Program-made: the position numbers and the translations under genes | In this document: positions 32,925-41,391 of the stretch, piece by piece | Position numbering within the stretch: the stretch's first letter is position 1 | How the letters are laid out: every line of letters starts with the position of its first letter | The notes under the pieces: generated by a model | Seen by the model: the letters and a program-made list of their open reading frames with translations, nothing else | Told to the model about the DNA's origin: nothing | Databases searched by the model: none | From: Pseudoduganella aquatica | Lineage (GTDB): Bacteria > Pseudomonadota > Gammaproteobacteria > Burkholderiales > Burkholderiaceae_D | Assembly: GCF_009857595.1 (NCBI RefSeq) | Contig: NZ_WWCU01000028.1 | Span: 22,926 to 86,925, forward strand | DNA length: 64,000 nucleotides | Reading direction: 5' to 3'

Positions 32925-34724
32925 ATGCCTTGCCCACGCATTTACACCGCTGTCGCCCTGCTGTCGCTCTGTCCGGTGGCGCTGACGCAGGCGGAAAGCT
33001 CCGCCTCCGGCTTCGATGCCGGCTTCGATCCGCTATTCAGCTCGCAGGCCATGTGCACGGCGGCCCAGGCCGGACGGCCTCCCTTGCTGCTGGCCATGCT
33101 GGCCGCGCAGACCGAGACCGCGCCCTTCCGCCCGGCCCAGCAGGAGCGCAAGCCCGCCGCCGCAAGCGATCCGCCCTTGTACAACAATCTGGGCAGCCTG
33201 CACCTGCCGGTCAGCACCGCCAACGCCCGCGCCCAGGCCTATTTCGACCAGGGCCTGCGCCTGCTGTTCGGGTTCAACCACGCGGAAGCTGCGCGCGCCT
33301 TCCGCGCCGCCCAGCGCCACGATCCCGGCTGCGCCATGTGCTACTGGGGCGAGGCCCTGGTGCTCGGCCCCAACATCAACGCACCCATGTTCCCGGAAGC
33401 GGTGCAGCCCGCCGCCGCCGCTGCGGCCAAGGCCGCCAGCCTGGCCGGGCGCGCCACGCCGGCCGAGCAGGCGCTGATACGCGCGGTGGCCCAGCGCTAC
33501 CAGTCCCCTGCGCCGGACAGCCGCGCCCCGCTGGACGCGGCCTATGCCAACGCCATGGCCGATGCGGCGCGCTCCTTCCCCAATCACGACACCATCCAGG
33601 TGCTGTTCGCCGAGTCCCTGATGGATTTGTCGCCGTGGGACTACTGGGAGGCGGCCGGCACGCGCGGCAAGGGCCGCACGCCGGAGATGGTGGACGCGCT
33701 GGAGCGCGTGCTGGAGCGCAGCCCCACCCATCCCGGCGCGGTGCACTACTACATCCACGCCATGGAAGCGTCCAGCCATCCGGACAAGGCGCTGCCCTAT
33801 GCCCGCACCCTGGCGCGCCAGATTCCGGGCGCCGGCCACCTGGTCCACATGCCCTCGCATATCTACTACCGCGTGGGTCTGTACCGCGAGGCGCTGCAGT
33901 CCAACCTGGATGCGATGGCCATCGACGAGCAGTATTTCGGAAAGTCCGGAAGCGACGCCGTCTACAAGGGCGCCTACTACCCGCACAATATCCACTTCGC
34001 CATGGTGTCCGCGCTGATGGGCGGCGACGGCCCGACGGCGCTGGCCTCCGCCGCCAAGCTGGACAAATCGGTCCCGGTGGAAGCGCTGCCCAGCTTTGCC
34101 GGCATGCAGGCGGTGAAGGCCGCGCCCTACTTCTCGCACGTGCAGTTCAGCAGTCCCGAGCAGCTGATCGCCCTGCCCGCGCCCGACCCGCAGTTTGTGC
34201 TGGTGCGCGCCATGTGGCACTACGCGCGCGCGGTCGGCTATGCCCGCAAGGGCATGCAGTCCAACAGCCAGGAGGAGATTGATGCATTGGCGGCCATCGA
34301 GCGCGGCGGCGACTTCAAGCCGCTCGCCGACTGGGGCGTGCCGGGACAGGACATAGTGCGCACCGCGCGCGCGGTCGCCACCGGCCGCCTGGCCGAAGCG
34401 CGCGGCGACCTGGCCGCCGCCATCAAGGCCTACGAGGAAGGGGTGGCCTTGCAGGACGCGCTGCCCTACACCGAGCCGCCGTACTGGTACTACCCGGTGC
34501 GCCAGTCGCTGGGCGCGGCCCTGCTGCGGGCCGGCCGGCTGGATGACGCGGAGGCCGCGTTCCGCGCCTCGTTCGCGCGCACGCCGAGCAACGGCTGGGC
34601 GCTGCGCGGCCTGGTGGAGGTGTACCGCCTGCGCGGCGACAAGCCAGCGCTGGCGGCTGCGCAGAAGCGCTTCGACGCCACCTGGCTGGGCCGGCGCGGC
34701 GGGCCGGAGCTGTCGCGCCTGTAG
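32925..34724 (+). CDS. Exported TPR-repeat protein of unknown function (599 aa)
   Basis: It starts at ATG 32925 after GGAAGGAGAG and has a signal peptide MPCPRIYTAVALLSLCPVALTQA. It contains TPR-like helices throughout: YFDQGLRLLFGFNHAEAARAFRAAQ near 140, HYYIHAMEASSHPDKALPYARTLAR near 305 and ALLRAGRLDDAEAAFRASFARTP near the C-terminus. A CAMCYWGEALVLGPNIN block is typical of this uncharacterised bacterial TPR family. It is probably a periplasmic scaffold. No operon partner is seen, and one of the dispersed palindromic repeats follows. Confidence 0.8.
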   Translation: MPCPRIYTAVALLSLCPVALTQAESSASGFDAGFDPLFSSQAMCTAAQAGRPPLLLAMLAAQTETAPFRPAQQERKPAAASDPPLYNNLGSLHLPVSTANARAQAYFDQGLRLLFGFNHAEAARAFRAAQRHDPGCAMCYWGEALVLGPNINAPMFPEAVQPAAAAAAKAASLAGRATPAEQALIRAVAQRYQSPAPDSRAPLDAAYANAMADAARSFPNHDTIQVLFAESLMDLSPWDYWEAAGTRGKGRTPEMVDALERVLERSPTHPGAVHYYIHAMEASSHPDKALPYARTLARQIPGAGHLVHMPSHIYYRVGLYREALQSNLDAMAIDEQYFGKSGSDAVYKGAYYPHNIHFAMVSALMGGDGPTALASAAKLDKSVPVEALPSFAGMQAVKAAPYFSHVQFSSPEQLIALPAPDPQFVLVRAMWHYARAVGYARKGMQSNSQEEIDALAAIERGGDFKPLADWGVPGQDIVRTARAVATGRLAEARGDLAAAIKAYEEGVALQDALPYTEPPYWYYPVRQSLGAALLRAGRLDDAEAAFRASFARTPSNGWALRGLVEVYRLRGDKPALAAAQKRFDATWLGRRGGPELSRL

Positions 34725-34758
34725 CGGCGCTGCGGCGCGGAGCGTGCCGGGCGGCTAT

Positions 34759-34798
34759 GGCGGGTTACGCCGCGCTCGGCGCGCCCCGCTAACCCGCC
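34759..34798. repeat. Dispersed palindromic repeat, copy 1
   Basis: GGCGGGTTA ... TAACCCGCC arms around a GC-rich centre, between convergent genes. Same arms as at 41283, 45598, 58899 and 63854. Confidence 0.8.
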
Positions 34799-34818
34799 CT
34801 ACGGGATGTGTGGCACTC

Positions 34819-36279
34819 TCAGCGTTTTGCCGTCGGTTTGAGCACCGCGTCGGCGCGCTGCTTTTCCTGCGCGGTCAGGCGCGGTCCCACCGACGCCAGC
34901 GCCGCGTCGGCATCGGCGTAGCCGGCCGCCTTGGCGAGGCTGAACCAGACATAGGCCACCGCCATGTCCTTGCTGCCGCCCTGGCCTTCCATCGTCATCA
35001 CGGCCAGGTTGAACATGGCGTCCGCCTGTCCCTGCTTGGCTGCTTCGTTGAACAGCTTGCGCGCGGTGGAATAGTCCTGCGGCACCAGCTTGCCCTCGTA
35101 GAAGTAGGTCGCCAGCGCGCCTTCCGCAGCCGGGTGGCCTTTCACGGCGGCCTGCTTGTACAGCGCTATGGCGCGCTGCTGGTCCGGCGCCACGCCGTAG
35201 CCCAGGTCATACATGCGGGCGGCGGCGTAGATCGATTCCACGTGGCCGGCCTTGGCGGCGGCGCTGAAATAGGCGCCCGCCATCTTGTAGTCCTTGGGCA
35301 GGCCCTCGTCGCCGTTGTAGTACAGGCGGCCCAGTTCATACAGCGCCGGCAGATAGCCTTCCTCGCCCGCCTGCTGCAGGCTGGCGCGCGCCTTGGCCAC
35401 GTCGCGGCCGCCGCCATAGCCGGTCAGGAAGGCCATGCCCAGCAGGTTCGCGGCGGGTGCGAAGCCCACGTCGGCCGCCTTGGCGTACCAGCGGCGCACC
35501 TCGGCGCCATTTTTCGGCACGCCTATGCCCACCAGGTTGATCTTCGCCAGCAGCATGATCGCTTCCACGCGATCGTTGATCAATTCAGGCTGGGCGGGGT
35601 CGAATTTCATGCGGTCAAAGACCGGGTGGTAAGGCTTGTCCACCACCTGCTCCAGCCAGTAGATCGCCAGCTTGGTGTCGCGCGGCGTGCCCATGCCATA
35701 CAGGTGCATTTTGCCCAGCATCAGGGCGGCTTCGCCGTAACCTATCTTGTCCCAGGCCAGCTTGAACTGCTGCTGCGCGGTGGCGTAGTCCTGCTGGTCC
35801 ATCGCGACGAAGGCGTTGGCCAGGCTTTTGTCCTTGCGCATGATGCGGTTGCGGGCGACTGCAATCCGCGAATCGGCCGCACCGCATTGCGACGTGTCGG
35901 TGATCTCCGGCATGGCGAAATCGGACGACGCCGCGCGCCGGTCGTCTATGGTGGACACGTCGCCTGCCGGACTGTTCTCGCTCAGGCGCTGCGCGCCGTC
36001 CGCCTGGCCTCCGTGGTTGAAGTCGCTCATATAGCGCAGCATGGTCTCGTCGTCGGCCGCGCTGTAGCCGCTCATGAAGGCGCAGGAGGACGCATGGTTG
36101 GGCGACAGGGTCTTGCTTCGCGCGGCAATAATCTCGCGCGGGTCGCCCGCTGCGTTGCGCTTGCCCGCCACCGTAACCGATGAGGAAGGCTCCGCAGCTT
36201 GTTGCTGCGCCTGCGCCGTGAAGGCCGGCAGAGCCAGCAGCAGCGCCAGAGTGAGGTTCGGTGTGCGGAAAGGCATCAT
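34819..36279 (-). CDS. SEL1-repeat protein (exported)
   Basis: This 486-aa protein has a signal peptide (MPFRTPNLTLALLLALPAFTAQA). At least seven SEL1/TPR-like units follow one another (for example AANLLGMAFLTGYGGG, ALYELGRLYYNGDEG, AEGALATYFYEGKLVPQD, AMFNLAVMTMEGQGGSKD). SEL1 repeats serve as protein-interaction scaffolds, often in envelope or secretion processes. Tandem ATGs at 36279 and 36276 are both usable starts; a longer form from 36318 lacks a ribosome-binding site. It diverges from the diguanylate cyclase gene. Confidence 0.82.
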   Translation of the reverse strand: MMPFRTPNLTLALLLALPAFTAQAQQQAAEPSSSVTVAGKRNAAGDPREIIAARSKTLSPNHASSCAFMSGYSAADDETMLRYMSDFNHGGQADGAQRLSENSPAGDVSTIDDRRAASSDFAMPEITDTSQCGAADSRIAVARNRIMRKDKSLANAFVAMDQQDYATAQQQFKLAWDKIGYGEAALMLGKMHLYGMGTPRDTKLAIYWLEQVVDKPYHPVFDRMKFDPAQPELINDRVEAIMLLAKINLVGIGVPKNGAEVRRWYAKAADVGFAPAANLLGMAFLTGYGGGRDVAKARASLQQAGEEGYLPALYELGRLYYNGDEGLPKDYKMAGAYFSAAAKAGHVESIYAAARMYDLGYGVAPDQQRAIALYKQAAVKGHPAAEGALATYFYEGKLVPQDYSTARKLFNEAAKQGQADAMFNLAVMTMEGQGGSKDMAVAYVWFSLAKAAGYADADAALASVGPRLTAQEKQRADAVLKPTAKR

Positions 36280-36409
36280 AAGGGGCTTTCTCGTGATTTT
36301 TGAATGGAATAACGGCATACGATGCTAGCGCGTTATGCTAGCCTTGAGTAATCAATCCAATGAGCAATACATTGCGCAATCCACAACAAATGAGACTAGA
36401 ATAGTCACT

Positions 36410-37771
36410 ATGAATCCGCTAGTCAGTGCTCCGGTTGCCAGCTTCACCGATCTCCTGCTTGACGCCGTCTGCATGGTGGACGTCAACGGGCGTTTTGTGT
36501 TCGTGAGCGCGGCCTGCGAACGGATTTTCGGCTACCGCCAGGACGAGATGGTGGGCATGGCCATGATAGACCTGGTGGCCCCGGCCGACCGCGAGCGCAC
36601 GCTGGCGGCGGCGCGCAGCATCATGGACGGCCAGCCCAACAGCCGCTTCGAAAACCGCTATGTGCGCAAGGACGGCTCTATCGTGCATATCATGTGGTCG
36701 GCGCGCTGGTCCGAGGCCGACCAGTTGCGGATCGCGGTGGCGCGCGATATCACCGCCAGCAAGCGCGCCGAGGCCATGCAGGCCGCGCTGTACGCCATCT
36801 CCGAAGCGGCGCACGCCACCGAAGACCTGCCCGCGCTGTACCAGCGCATGCATCAAATCGTCGGAGGCCTGCTGCCGGTGCAATCGTTCGCCGTGGTCCT
36901 GCGCGATGCGCCGGACGACGTCCTCTATTTCGCCTACCACGCCAATGCCAGCGGTCCCGAATCGGACGCGCGGCTGGCCGTGCTGCTGTGCGAGGAAGCG
37001 CTGCGGCGCAATATGCCGCTGCGCGTAGCGCCGGACACCATGTCCACCCTGTCCCCTGCGCTGCTGGTGGCGGCGGCCCCGGAACAGGCTTGCTGGATGA
37101 GCGTGCCGCTGTGCACGCCGCAAGCCACCATAGGCGCGCTGGTGCTGCGCGACGGCGCCATGTTCGAGGGCGGCGCAGCCTGCCAGGGCTATACGGACCA
37201 GGACCAGGAGCTGCTGCTGTTCGTGTCCACCCAGATCGCCACCGCCATCCAGCGCAAGCAGCTCGAATCGCGCCTGCACTTCATGGCCCAGCACGACGAC
37301 CTGACGCGCCTGCCGAACCGCAGCCTGTTCCATGACCGCCTGGCCACCGCCATCGCGCGCGCCCAGCGCCAGCAGGGCCGCGTGGCGCTGCTGTTCATCG
37401 ACCTGAACAAATTCAAGCTGGTCAACGACCTGTACGGCCACTCGGCCGGCGATAGGCTGCTGCAGGCGGTGGCGCGCAGCATCAGCTCCTGCGTGCGCGA
37501 GGCCGACACGGTGGCGCGCATCGGCGGCGACGAATTCGTGGTGGTGCTGGAGCATGTGGCGCGGCCCGAGTCCGCCGCGCTGGTCAAGGAGAAGATCCAC
37601 CTGGCGCTGGCCGCCCCGGTGCACGTGGGCGAAGGCCGTACGCTGCACACTTCGGCCAGCATCGGCATCGCCCATTATCCCGACCACGGCGCCGACATGA
37701 CACAGCTGCTGCGTTATGCAGACCAGGCCATGTACGCCACCAAGCACCAGGCGCCCGACGCGGTGGCATAG
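36410..37771 (+). CDS. Diguanylate cyclase with PAS and GAF sensor domains
   Basis: This 453-aa cytosolic protein has PAS (~10-125, FTDLLLDAVCMVDVNGRFVFV), GAF (~140-275) and GGDEF domains. The catalytic motif is intact (ARIGGDEFVVVLEH) and an inhibitory I-site R-E-A-D lies five residues before it, so it should make cyclic di-GMP from two GTP under product feedback. No EAL domain is present. The ATG at 36410 begins MNPLVSAPVAS; the in-frame 25-residue extension upstream has no homology features. It precedes the pectin operon but is separated from it by that operon's operator. Confidence 0.9.
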   Translation: MNPLVSAPVASFTDLLLDAVCMVDVNGRFVFVSAACERIFGYRQDEMVGMAMIDLVAPADRERTLAAARSIMDGQPNSRFENRYVRKDGSIVHIMWSARWSEADQLRIAVARDITASKRAEAMQAALYAISEAAHATEDLPALYQRMHQIVGGLLPVQSFAVVLRDAPDDVLYFAYHANASGPESDARLAVLLCEEALRRNMPLRVAPDTMSTLSPALLVAAAPEQACWMSVPLCTPQATIGALVLRDGAMFEGGAACQGYTDQDQELLLFVSTQIATAIQRKQLESRLHFMAQHDDLTRLPNRSLFHDRLATAIARAQRQQGRVALLFIDLNKFKLVNDLYGHSAGDRLLQAVARSISSCVREADTVARIGGDEFVVVLEHVARPESAALVKEKIHLALAAPVHVGEGRTLHTSASIGIAHYPDHGADMTQLLRYADQAMYATKHQAPDAVA

Positions 37772-37794
37772 TCCACGTTACAAAAAAGTGTTTG

Positions 37795-37841
37795 CTTTTA
37801 ATTGGTCAGGCCAATAAATTATCGGCCAGACCAGTTAAAAG
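37795..37841 (+). promoter_or_regulatory. 47-bp palindromic operator upstream of the pectin operon (GntR/FadR-type half-sites)
   Basis: CTTTTAATTGGTCAGGCCAAT on the left is mirrored by CGGCCAGACCAGTTAAAAG on the right; each half contains a TGGTC...GCC(A) or GACCA core like FadR/UxuR-family sites. A possible promoter (TTGCTT, 17 bp, TAAATT) overlaps it. No GntR gene is in the window. Confidence 0.6.
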
Positions 37842-37848
37842 CGACGCC

Positions 37849-39441
37849 ATGAAACCATTCCTGATTTGCGCACTACTCGCCACACTGAACACTGCGCACG
37901 CCACCGAACCCTGGGTTGCCGATCTGGGCAACGGCAACTACCAGAATCCGGTGCTCAACGCCGACTATTCGGACCCGGACGCGGTGCGCGTCGGCGACAC
38001 CTACTATATGACCTCGTCCAGCTTCAACAGCGCGCCCGGCCTGCCGCTGCTGCAGTCGAAGGACCTGGTGAACTGGGAACTGGTGGGACACGCCCTGCCC
38101 AAACAAGTACCCGCAGCGCATTTCGCGGTGCCGCGCCACGGCGCGGGCGTGTGGGCGCCCTGCCTGCGCTACCACGACGGCAAATTCTGGATCTTCTACC
38201 CGGACCCGGACTTCGGCATCTACGTCATGACCGCCACCGATTTCCGCGGCCCGTGGAGCGAACCGCACCTGCTGATGCCGGGGCGCGGCCTGATCGACCC
38301 CACGCCGCTGTGGGACGAGGACGGCAAGGCCTGGCTGCTGCACGGCTGGGCCAAGAGCCGCGCCGGCTTCAACAACGTGCTCACGCTGCACCCCATGTCG
38401 CCGGACGGCCAGCGCGTGCTGGACCCGCAGGGCAAGGTCGTCATCGACGGCAACAAGCTGCCCGGTTACCGCACGCTGGAAGGCCCCAAGTTCTACAAGC
38501 AGGACGGCTGGTACTACGTGTTCGCGCCGGCCGGCGGCGTGGAGGAAGGCTGGCAGGCGGTGTTCCGTTCGCGCAGCATCGAAGGGCCGTATGAGGACCG
38601 CGTAGTGATGGACCAGGGCAGCTCCCCCGTCAACGGCCCGCACCAGGGCGCGTGGGTGCGCGCGCAGGACGGCAAGGACTGGTTCCTGCATTTCCAGGAC
38701 CGCAAAGCCTACGGCCGCGTGGTGCATCTGCAGCCCATGGCGTGGACCGATGGCTGGCCGCTGATCGGCCAGCCCGGCGCCAAGCCCGGCGTAGGCAATC
38801 CGGTGGCCAGCTACCGCAAGCCGGTGGCCCGCCAGCCGGTCAAAGTGCCGGCCACCAGCGACGAATTCAGCGGCCCGGCGCTGGGCTTGCAGTGGCAGTG
38901 GAACGCCAATCCGCAAGAGGGCTGGTACTCATTGGCCGCGCGGCCCGGCTATCTGCGCCTGCCGGTGCTGGCCGCGCCGCAGGCGGACGGCTATGTGCGC
39001 GCCGCGCCCAACATCCTGGCGCAAAAGCTGCCCGCTGCAGCCTTCACCGTGGACACCCGCGTGGAACTGAACGGCGCCGCCGAGGGCGGCCAGGCCGGCC
39101 TTATCCTGAACGGCATGAGCTACGCGTGGCTGGGCCTGCGCAAGCTGGGCGCGGACACGCAGCTGGTCTACACCACCTGCACGCCGTTCGCCCCGCGCTG
39201 CAAGGAACAGAGCAAGGTGCTGCTGGCGCAGGCGCCATCCGCGCTGTCGCTGCGCATGGTGATGGCGGAAGGCGCGCAGGCGCAGTTCCTCTACAGCGTG
39301 GACGGCAAGGACTACCTCGCCGCCGGCGCGCCGTTCTCCGCCACCAAAGGACACTGGGTGGGCGCGCAAGTGGGCCTGTTCAGTGCAGGCCCCGCCAGCG
39401 CAGGCTACCTCGACGTCGACTATTTCCGCCTCACCCGCTAA
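37849..39441 (+). CDS. Glycoside hydrolase family 43 protein (beta-xylosidase/arabinofuranosidase type)
   Basis: This 530-aa secreted protein has signal peptide MKPFLICALLATLNTAHA. The five-bladed propeller catalytic residues are visible: base D42 in DYSDPDAV, pKa-modulating D150 in LIDPTPLW and acid E211 in RTLEGPKFYK. The C-terminal ~200 residues form a beta-sandwich of the GH43 C2 type (TSDEFSGPALGLQWQWN). It would trim arabinose or xylose side chains from plant polysaccharide. The next gene, a polygalacturonase, starts 12 bp later, so the operon probably acts on pectin. Confidence 0.9.
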   Translation: MKPFLICALLATLNTAHATEPWVADLGNGNYQNPVLNADYSDPDAVRVGDTYYMTSSSFNSAPGLPLLQSKDLVNWELVGHALPKQVPAAHFAVPRHGAGVWAPCLRYHDGKFWIFYPDPDFGIYVMTATDFRGPWSEPHLLMPGRGLIDPTPLWDEDGKAWLLHGWAKSRAGFNNVLTLHPMSPDGQRVLDPQGKVVIDGNKLPGYRTLEGPKFYKQDGWYYVFAPAGGVEEGWQAVFRSRSIEGPYEDRVVMDQGSSPVNGPHQGAWVRAQDGKDWFLHFQDRKAYGRVVHLQPMAWTDGWPLIGQPGAKPGVGNPVASYRKPVARQPVKVPATSDEFSGPALGLQWQWNANPQEGWYSLAARPGYLRLPVLAAPQADGYVRAAPNILAQKLPAAAFTVDTRVELNGAAEGGQAGLILNGMSYAWLGLRKLGADTQLVYTTCTPFAPRCKEQSKVLLAQAPSALSLRMVMAEGAQAQFLYSVDGKDYLAAGAPFSATKGHWVGAQVGLFSAGPASAGYLDVDYFRLTR

Positions 39442-39453
39442 GGATCACGCAGC

Positions 39454-41277
39454 ATGAAACACACTGAACACCACGCCATCGACCAGCGCCGCCGCGCTTT
39501 GCTGAAGGGCGCATCGGCCGCAGCACTGGCCGCAGGCGCGCCGGCCATGGCCGCAGAAAACGCAGCGGTGAATCCCTGGACGCGCGCCGAGCGCATCGCC
39601 GCCAAATTCGCCAAGCCGCTGTCCTTCCCGGCGCGCGACTTCGTCATCACCGCGCACGGCGCCCGCCCCTGCCCGATGGCCGAGGCAAAGCCGCTGGCGG
39701 GCGCGCACGGCACACCGGCCGCCACCCAGCTGGTGCCCGCGCCCGGTTCGCCGGACAGCCATCCCGCCATCCGCGCGGCGATCGCCGCCGCCAGCCAGGC
39801 CGGCGGCGGCCGCGTGCTGATCCCCGCCGGCGACTGGTACTGCAAAGGCCCCATCGTGCTGCGCTCCAACGTCAACGTACACCTGGCGGCAGGCGCGCGC
39901 GTGCACTTCAGCGCCAACCCGGCCGACTACGCGCGCCACGGCGAATTCGACTGCGGCCCGAACGGCAAACTGGTGCTGTCGCGCTGGCAGGGCAACGACT
40001 GCCTGAACTACTCACCCATGGTCTACGCCCGCAACCAGAACAATATCGCCATCACCGGCGAGGACTGGACCAGCATCCTGAACGGCCAGGGCAACGTGCC
40101 CTTCGAGGACGGCGGAGCGGACGGCTGGTGGAACTGGGCCTGGCGCAACAAGCCGGCCGGCGCCACCGCGCGCCAGGGCGTGGTCAACGAAGCCAATCCG
40201 GCCTCGCTGTCCGCGCTCGCGCCGCAGCTCACGCCGGCCGAACTCGCCCTCATCAAAGGCAGCCACGCCGACTGGCGCAGCGACGAGAAATACCTGCCCG
40301 CGCTGTCCGAAGCGCGCGTGCCCGCCGAGCAGCGCGTGTTCGGCGCGGGCCACTACCTGCGGCCCTGCATGATTGAATTCGTCGGCTGCACGGACGTGCT
40401 GATGCAGGGCTACCAGGTGGTGAACACGCCGTTCTGGCAGCACCACCCGGTCAACTGCCGCAACGTGCATATCAAGAAAGTACGCATGGAAAGCATGGGG
40501 CCGAATTCGGACGGCTTCGACCCGGAATCCTGCGACACGATACTGGTGGACGGCTGCCTGTTCAACACCGGCGACGACTGCATCGCCATCAAGGCGGGCA
40601 AGAACACCGACGTGCAGTACGGCCCGACGCGCGACATGGTGATCCAGAACAGCATCATGAACACCGGCCACGGCGCCATCACACTGGGCAGCGAAATGGC
40701 GGCCGGCATTGAGCACGTCTACGCGCAGAACCTGGACGTGCGCAATATGCACTGGGCCACCGATCCGCTCGGCACCGCTATCCGCATGAAGACGAATATG
40801 AACCGGGGCGGCTTCCTGCGCCACTTCTACGTGCGCCAGGTCACGCTGGCAAACGGCGTGCGCACCAAGCCGGGCTTCTACACGCCGATACCGGGCGGCG
40901 TGATCGCACCCAAGACGGTGGCCACCAGCGGCGGCGCCATCATCACCATCGACTGCGACTACACGCCCGCCTTCGACAGCGTGCGCACGCGGCCGCCGGA
41001 GGTATCGGACATCCACATTTCGGACGTGCGCGTGGCCAATGTGCAGACCGAGGACGGCGCGTATTCCTGCTACCAGGCCTTCGTGCTGCTCGGCCCCGTG
41101 GCGCACAGCTACAACGGCCCGGCGGGCGTGCCGCTGCTGCCGCTGGCTAACGTGACCATCACCCGCTGCGACTTCGGCACGCCGCGCGCCGCCGAGCCCT
41201 GGTTCGTGCACAACGCGCGCAATGTGACGCTCAGCGGCGTCACCATCGCGGGCAAGCGCTACGACACGCGGCTCTAA
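39454..41277 (+). CDS. Glycoside hydrolase family 28 polygalacturonase
   Basis: This 607-aa parallel beta-helix enzyme has all GH28 signatures: D353 in NSDGFDPESC, D374-D375 in TGDDCIAIKAG, H406 in TGHGAITLG and R444-x-K446 in IRMKTN. The N-terminus (DQRRRALLKGASAAALAAG) has a twin-arginine pattern, so export is probably through Tat. It hydrolyses polygalacturonate backbones, probably exo-acting given bacterial relatives. It is the second gene of the pectin operon and is followed by a dispersed palindromic repeat that may end the transcript. Confidence 0.92.
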   Translation: MKHTEHHAIDQRRRALLKGASAAALAAGAPAMAAENAAVNPWTRAERIAAKFAKPLSFPARDFVITAHGARPCPMAEAKPLAGAHGTPAATQLVPAPGSPDSHPAIRAAIAAASQAGGGRVLIPAGDWYCKGPIVLRSNVNVHLAAGARVHFSANPADYARHGEFDCGPNGKLVLSRWQGNDCLNYSPMVYARNQNNIAITGEDWTSILNGQGNVPFEDGGADGWWNWAWRNKPAGATARQGVVNEANPASLSALAPQLTPAELALIKGSHADWRSDEKYLPALSEARVPAEQRVFGAGHYLRPCMIEFVGCTDVLMQGYQVVNTPFWQHHPVNCRNVHIKKVRMESMGPNSDGFDPESCDTILVDGCLFNTGDDCIAIKAGKNTDVQYGPTRDMVIQNSIMNTGHGAITLGSEMAAGIEHVYAQNLDVRNMHWATDPLGTAIRMKTNMNRGGFLRHFYVRQVTLANGVRTKPGFYTPIPGGVIAPKTVATSGGAIITIDCDYTPAFDSVRTRPPEVSDIHISDVRVANVQTEDGAYSCYQAFVLLGPVAHSYNGPAGVPLLPLANVTITRCDFGTPRAAEPWFVHNARNVTLSGVTIAGKRYDTRL

Positions 41278-41282
41278 GGCAT

Positions 41283-41312
41283 GGCGGGTTACGCGCTTTG
41301 CGCTAACCCGCC
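41283..41312. repeat. Dispersed palindromic repeat, copy 2
   Basis: GGCGGGTTACGCG / CGCTAACCCGCC arms, starting 5 bp after the GH28 stop codon. Confidence 0.8.
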
Positions 41313-41391
41313 AGAGCCGCCGTTGACCTCCGCCGGGATTAGGCCGATACTTGCAGCGTTTTTGCCTATCCATTACCCAAGGAGGTTCACA

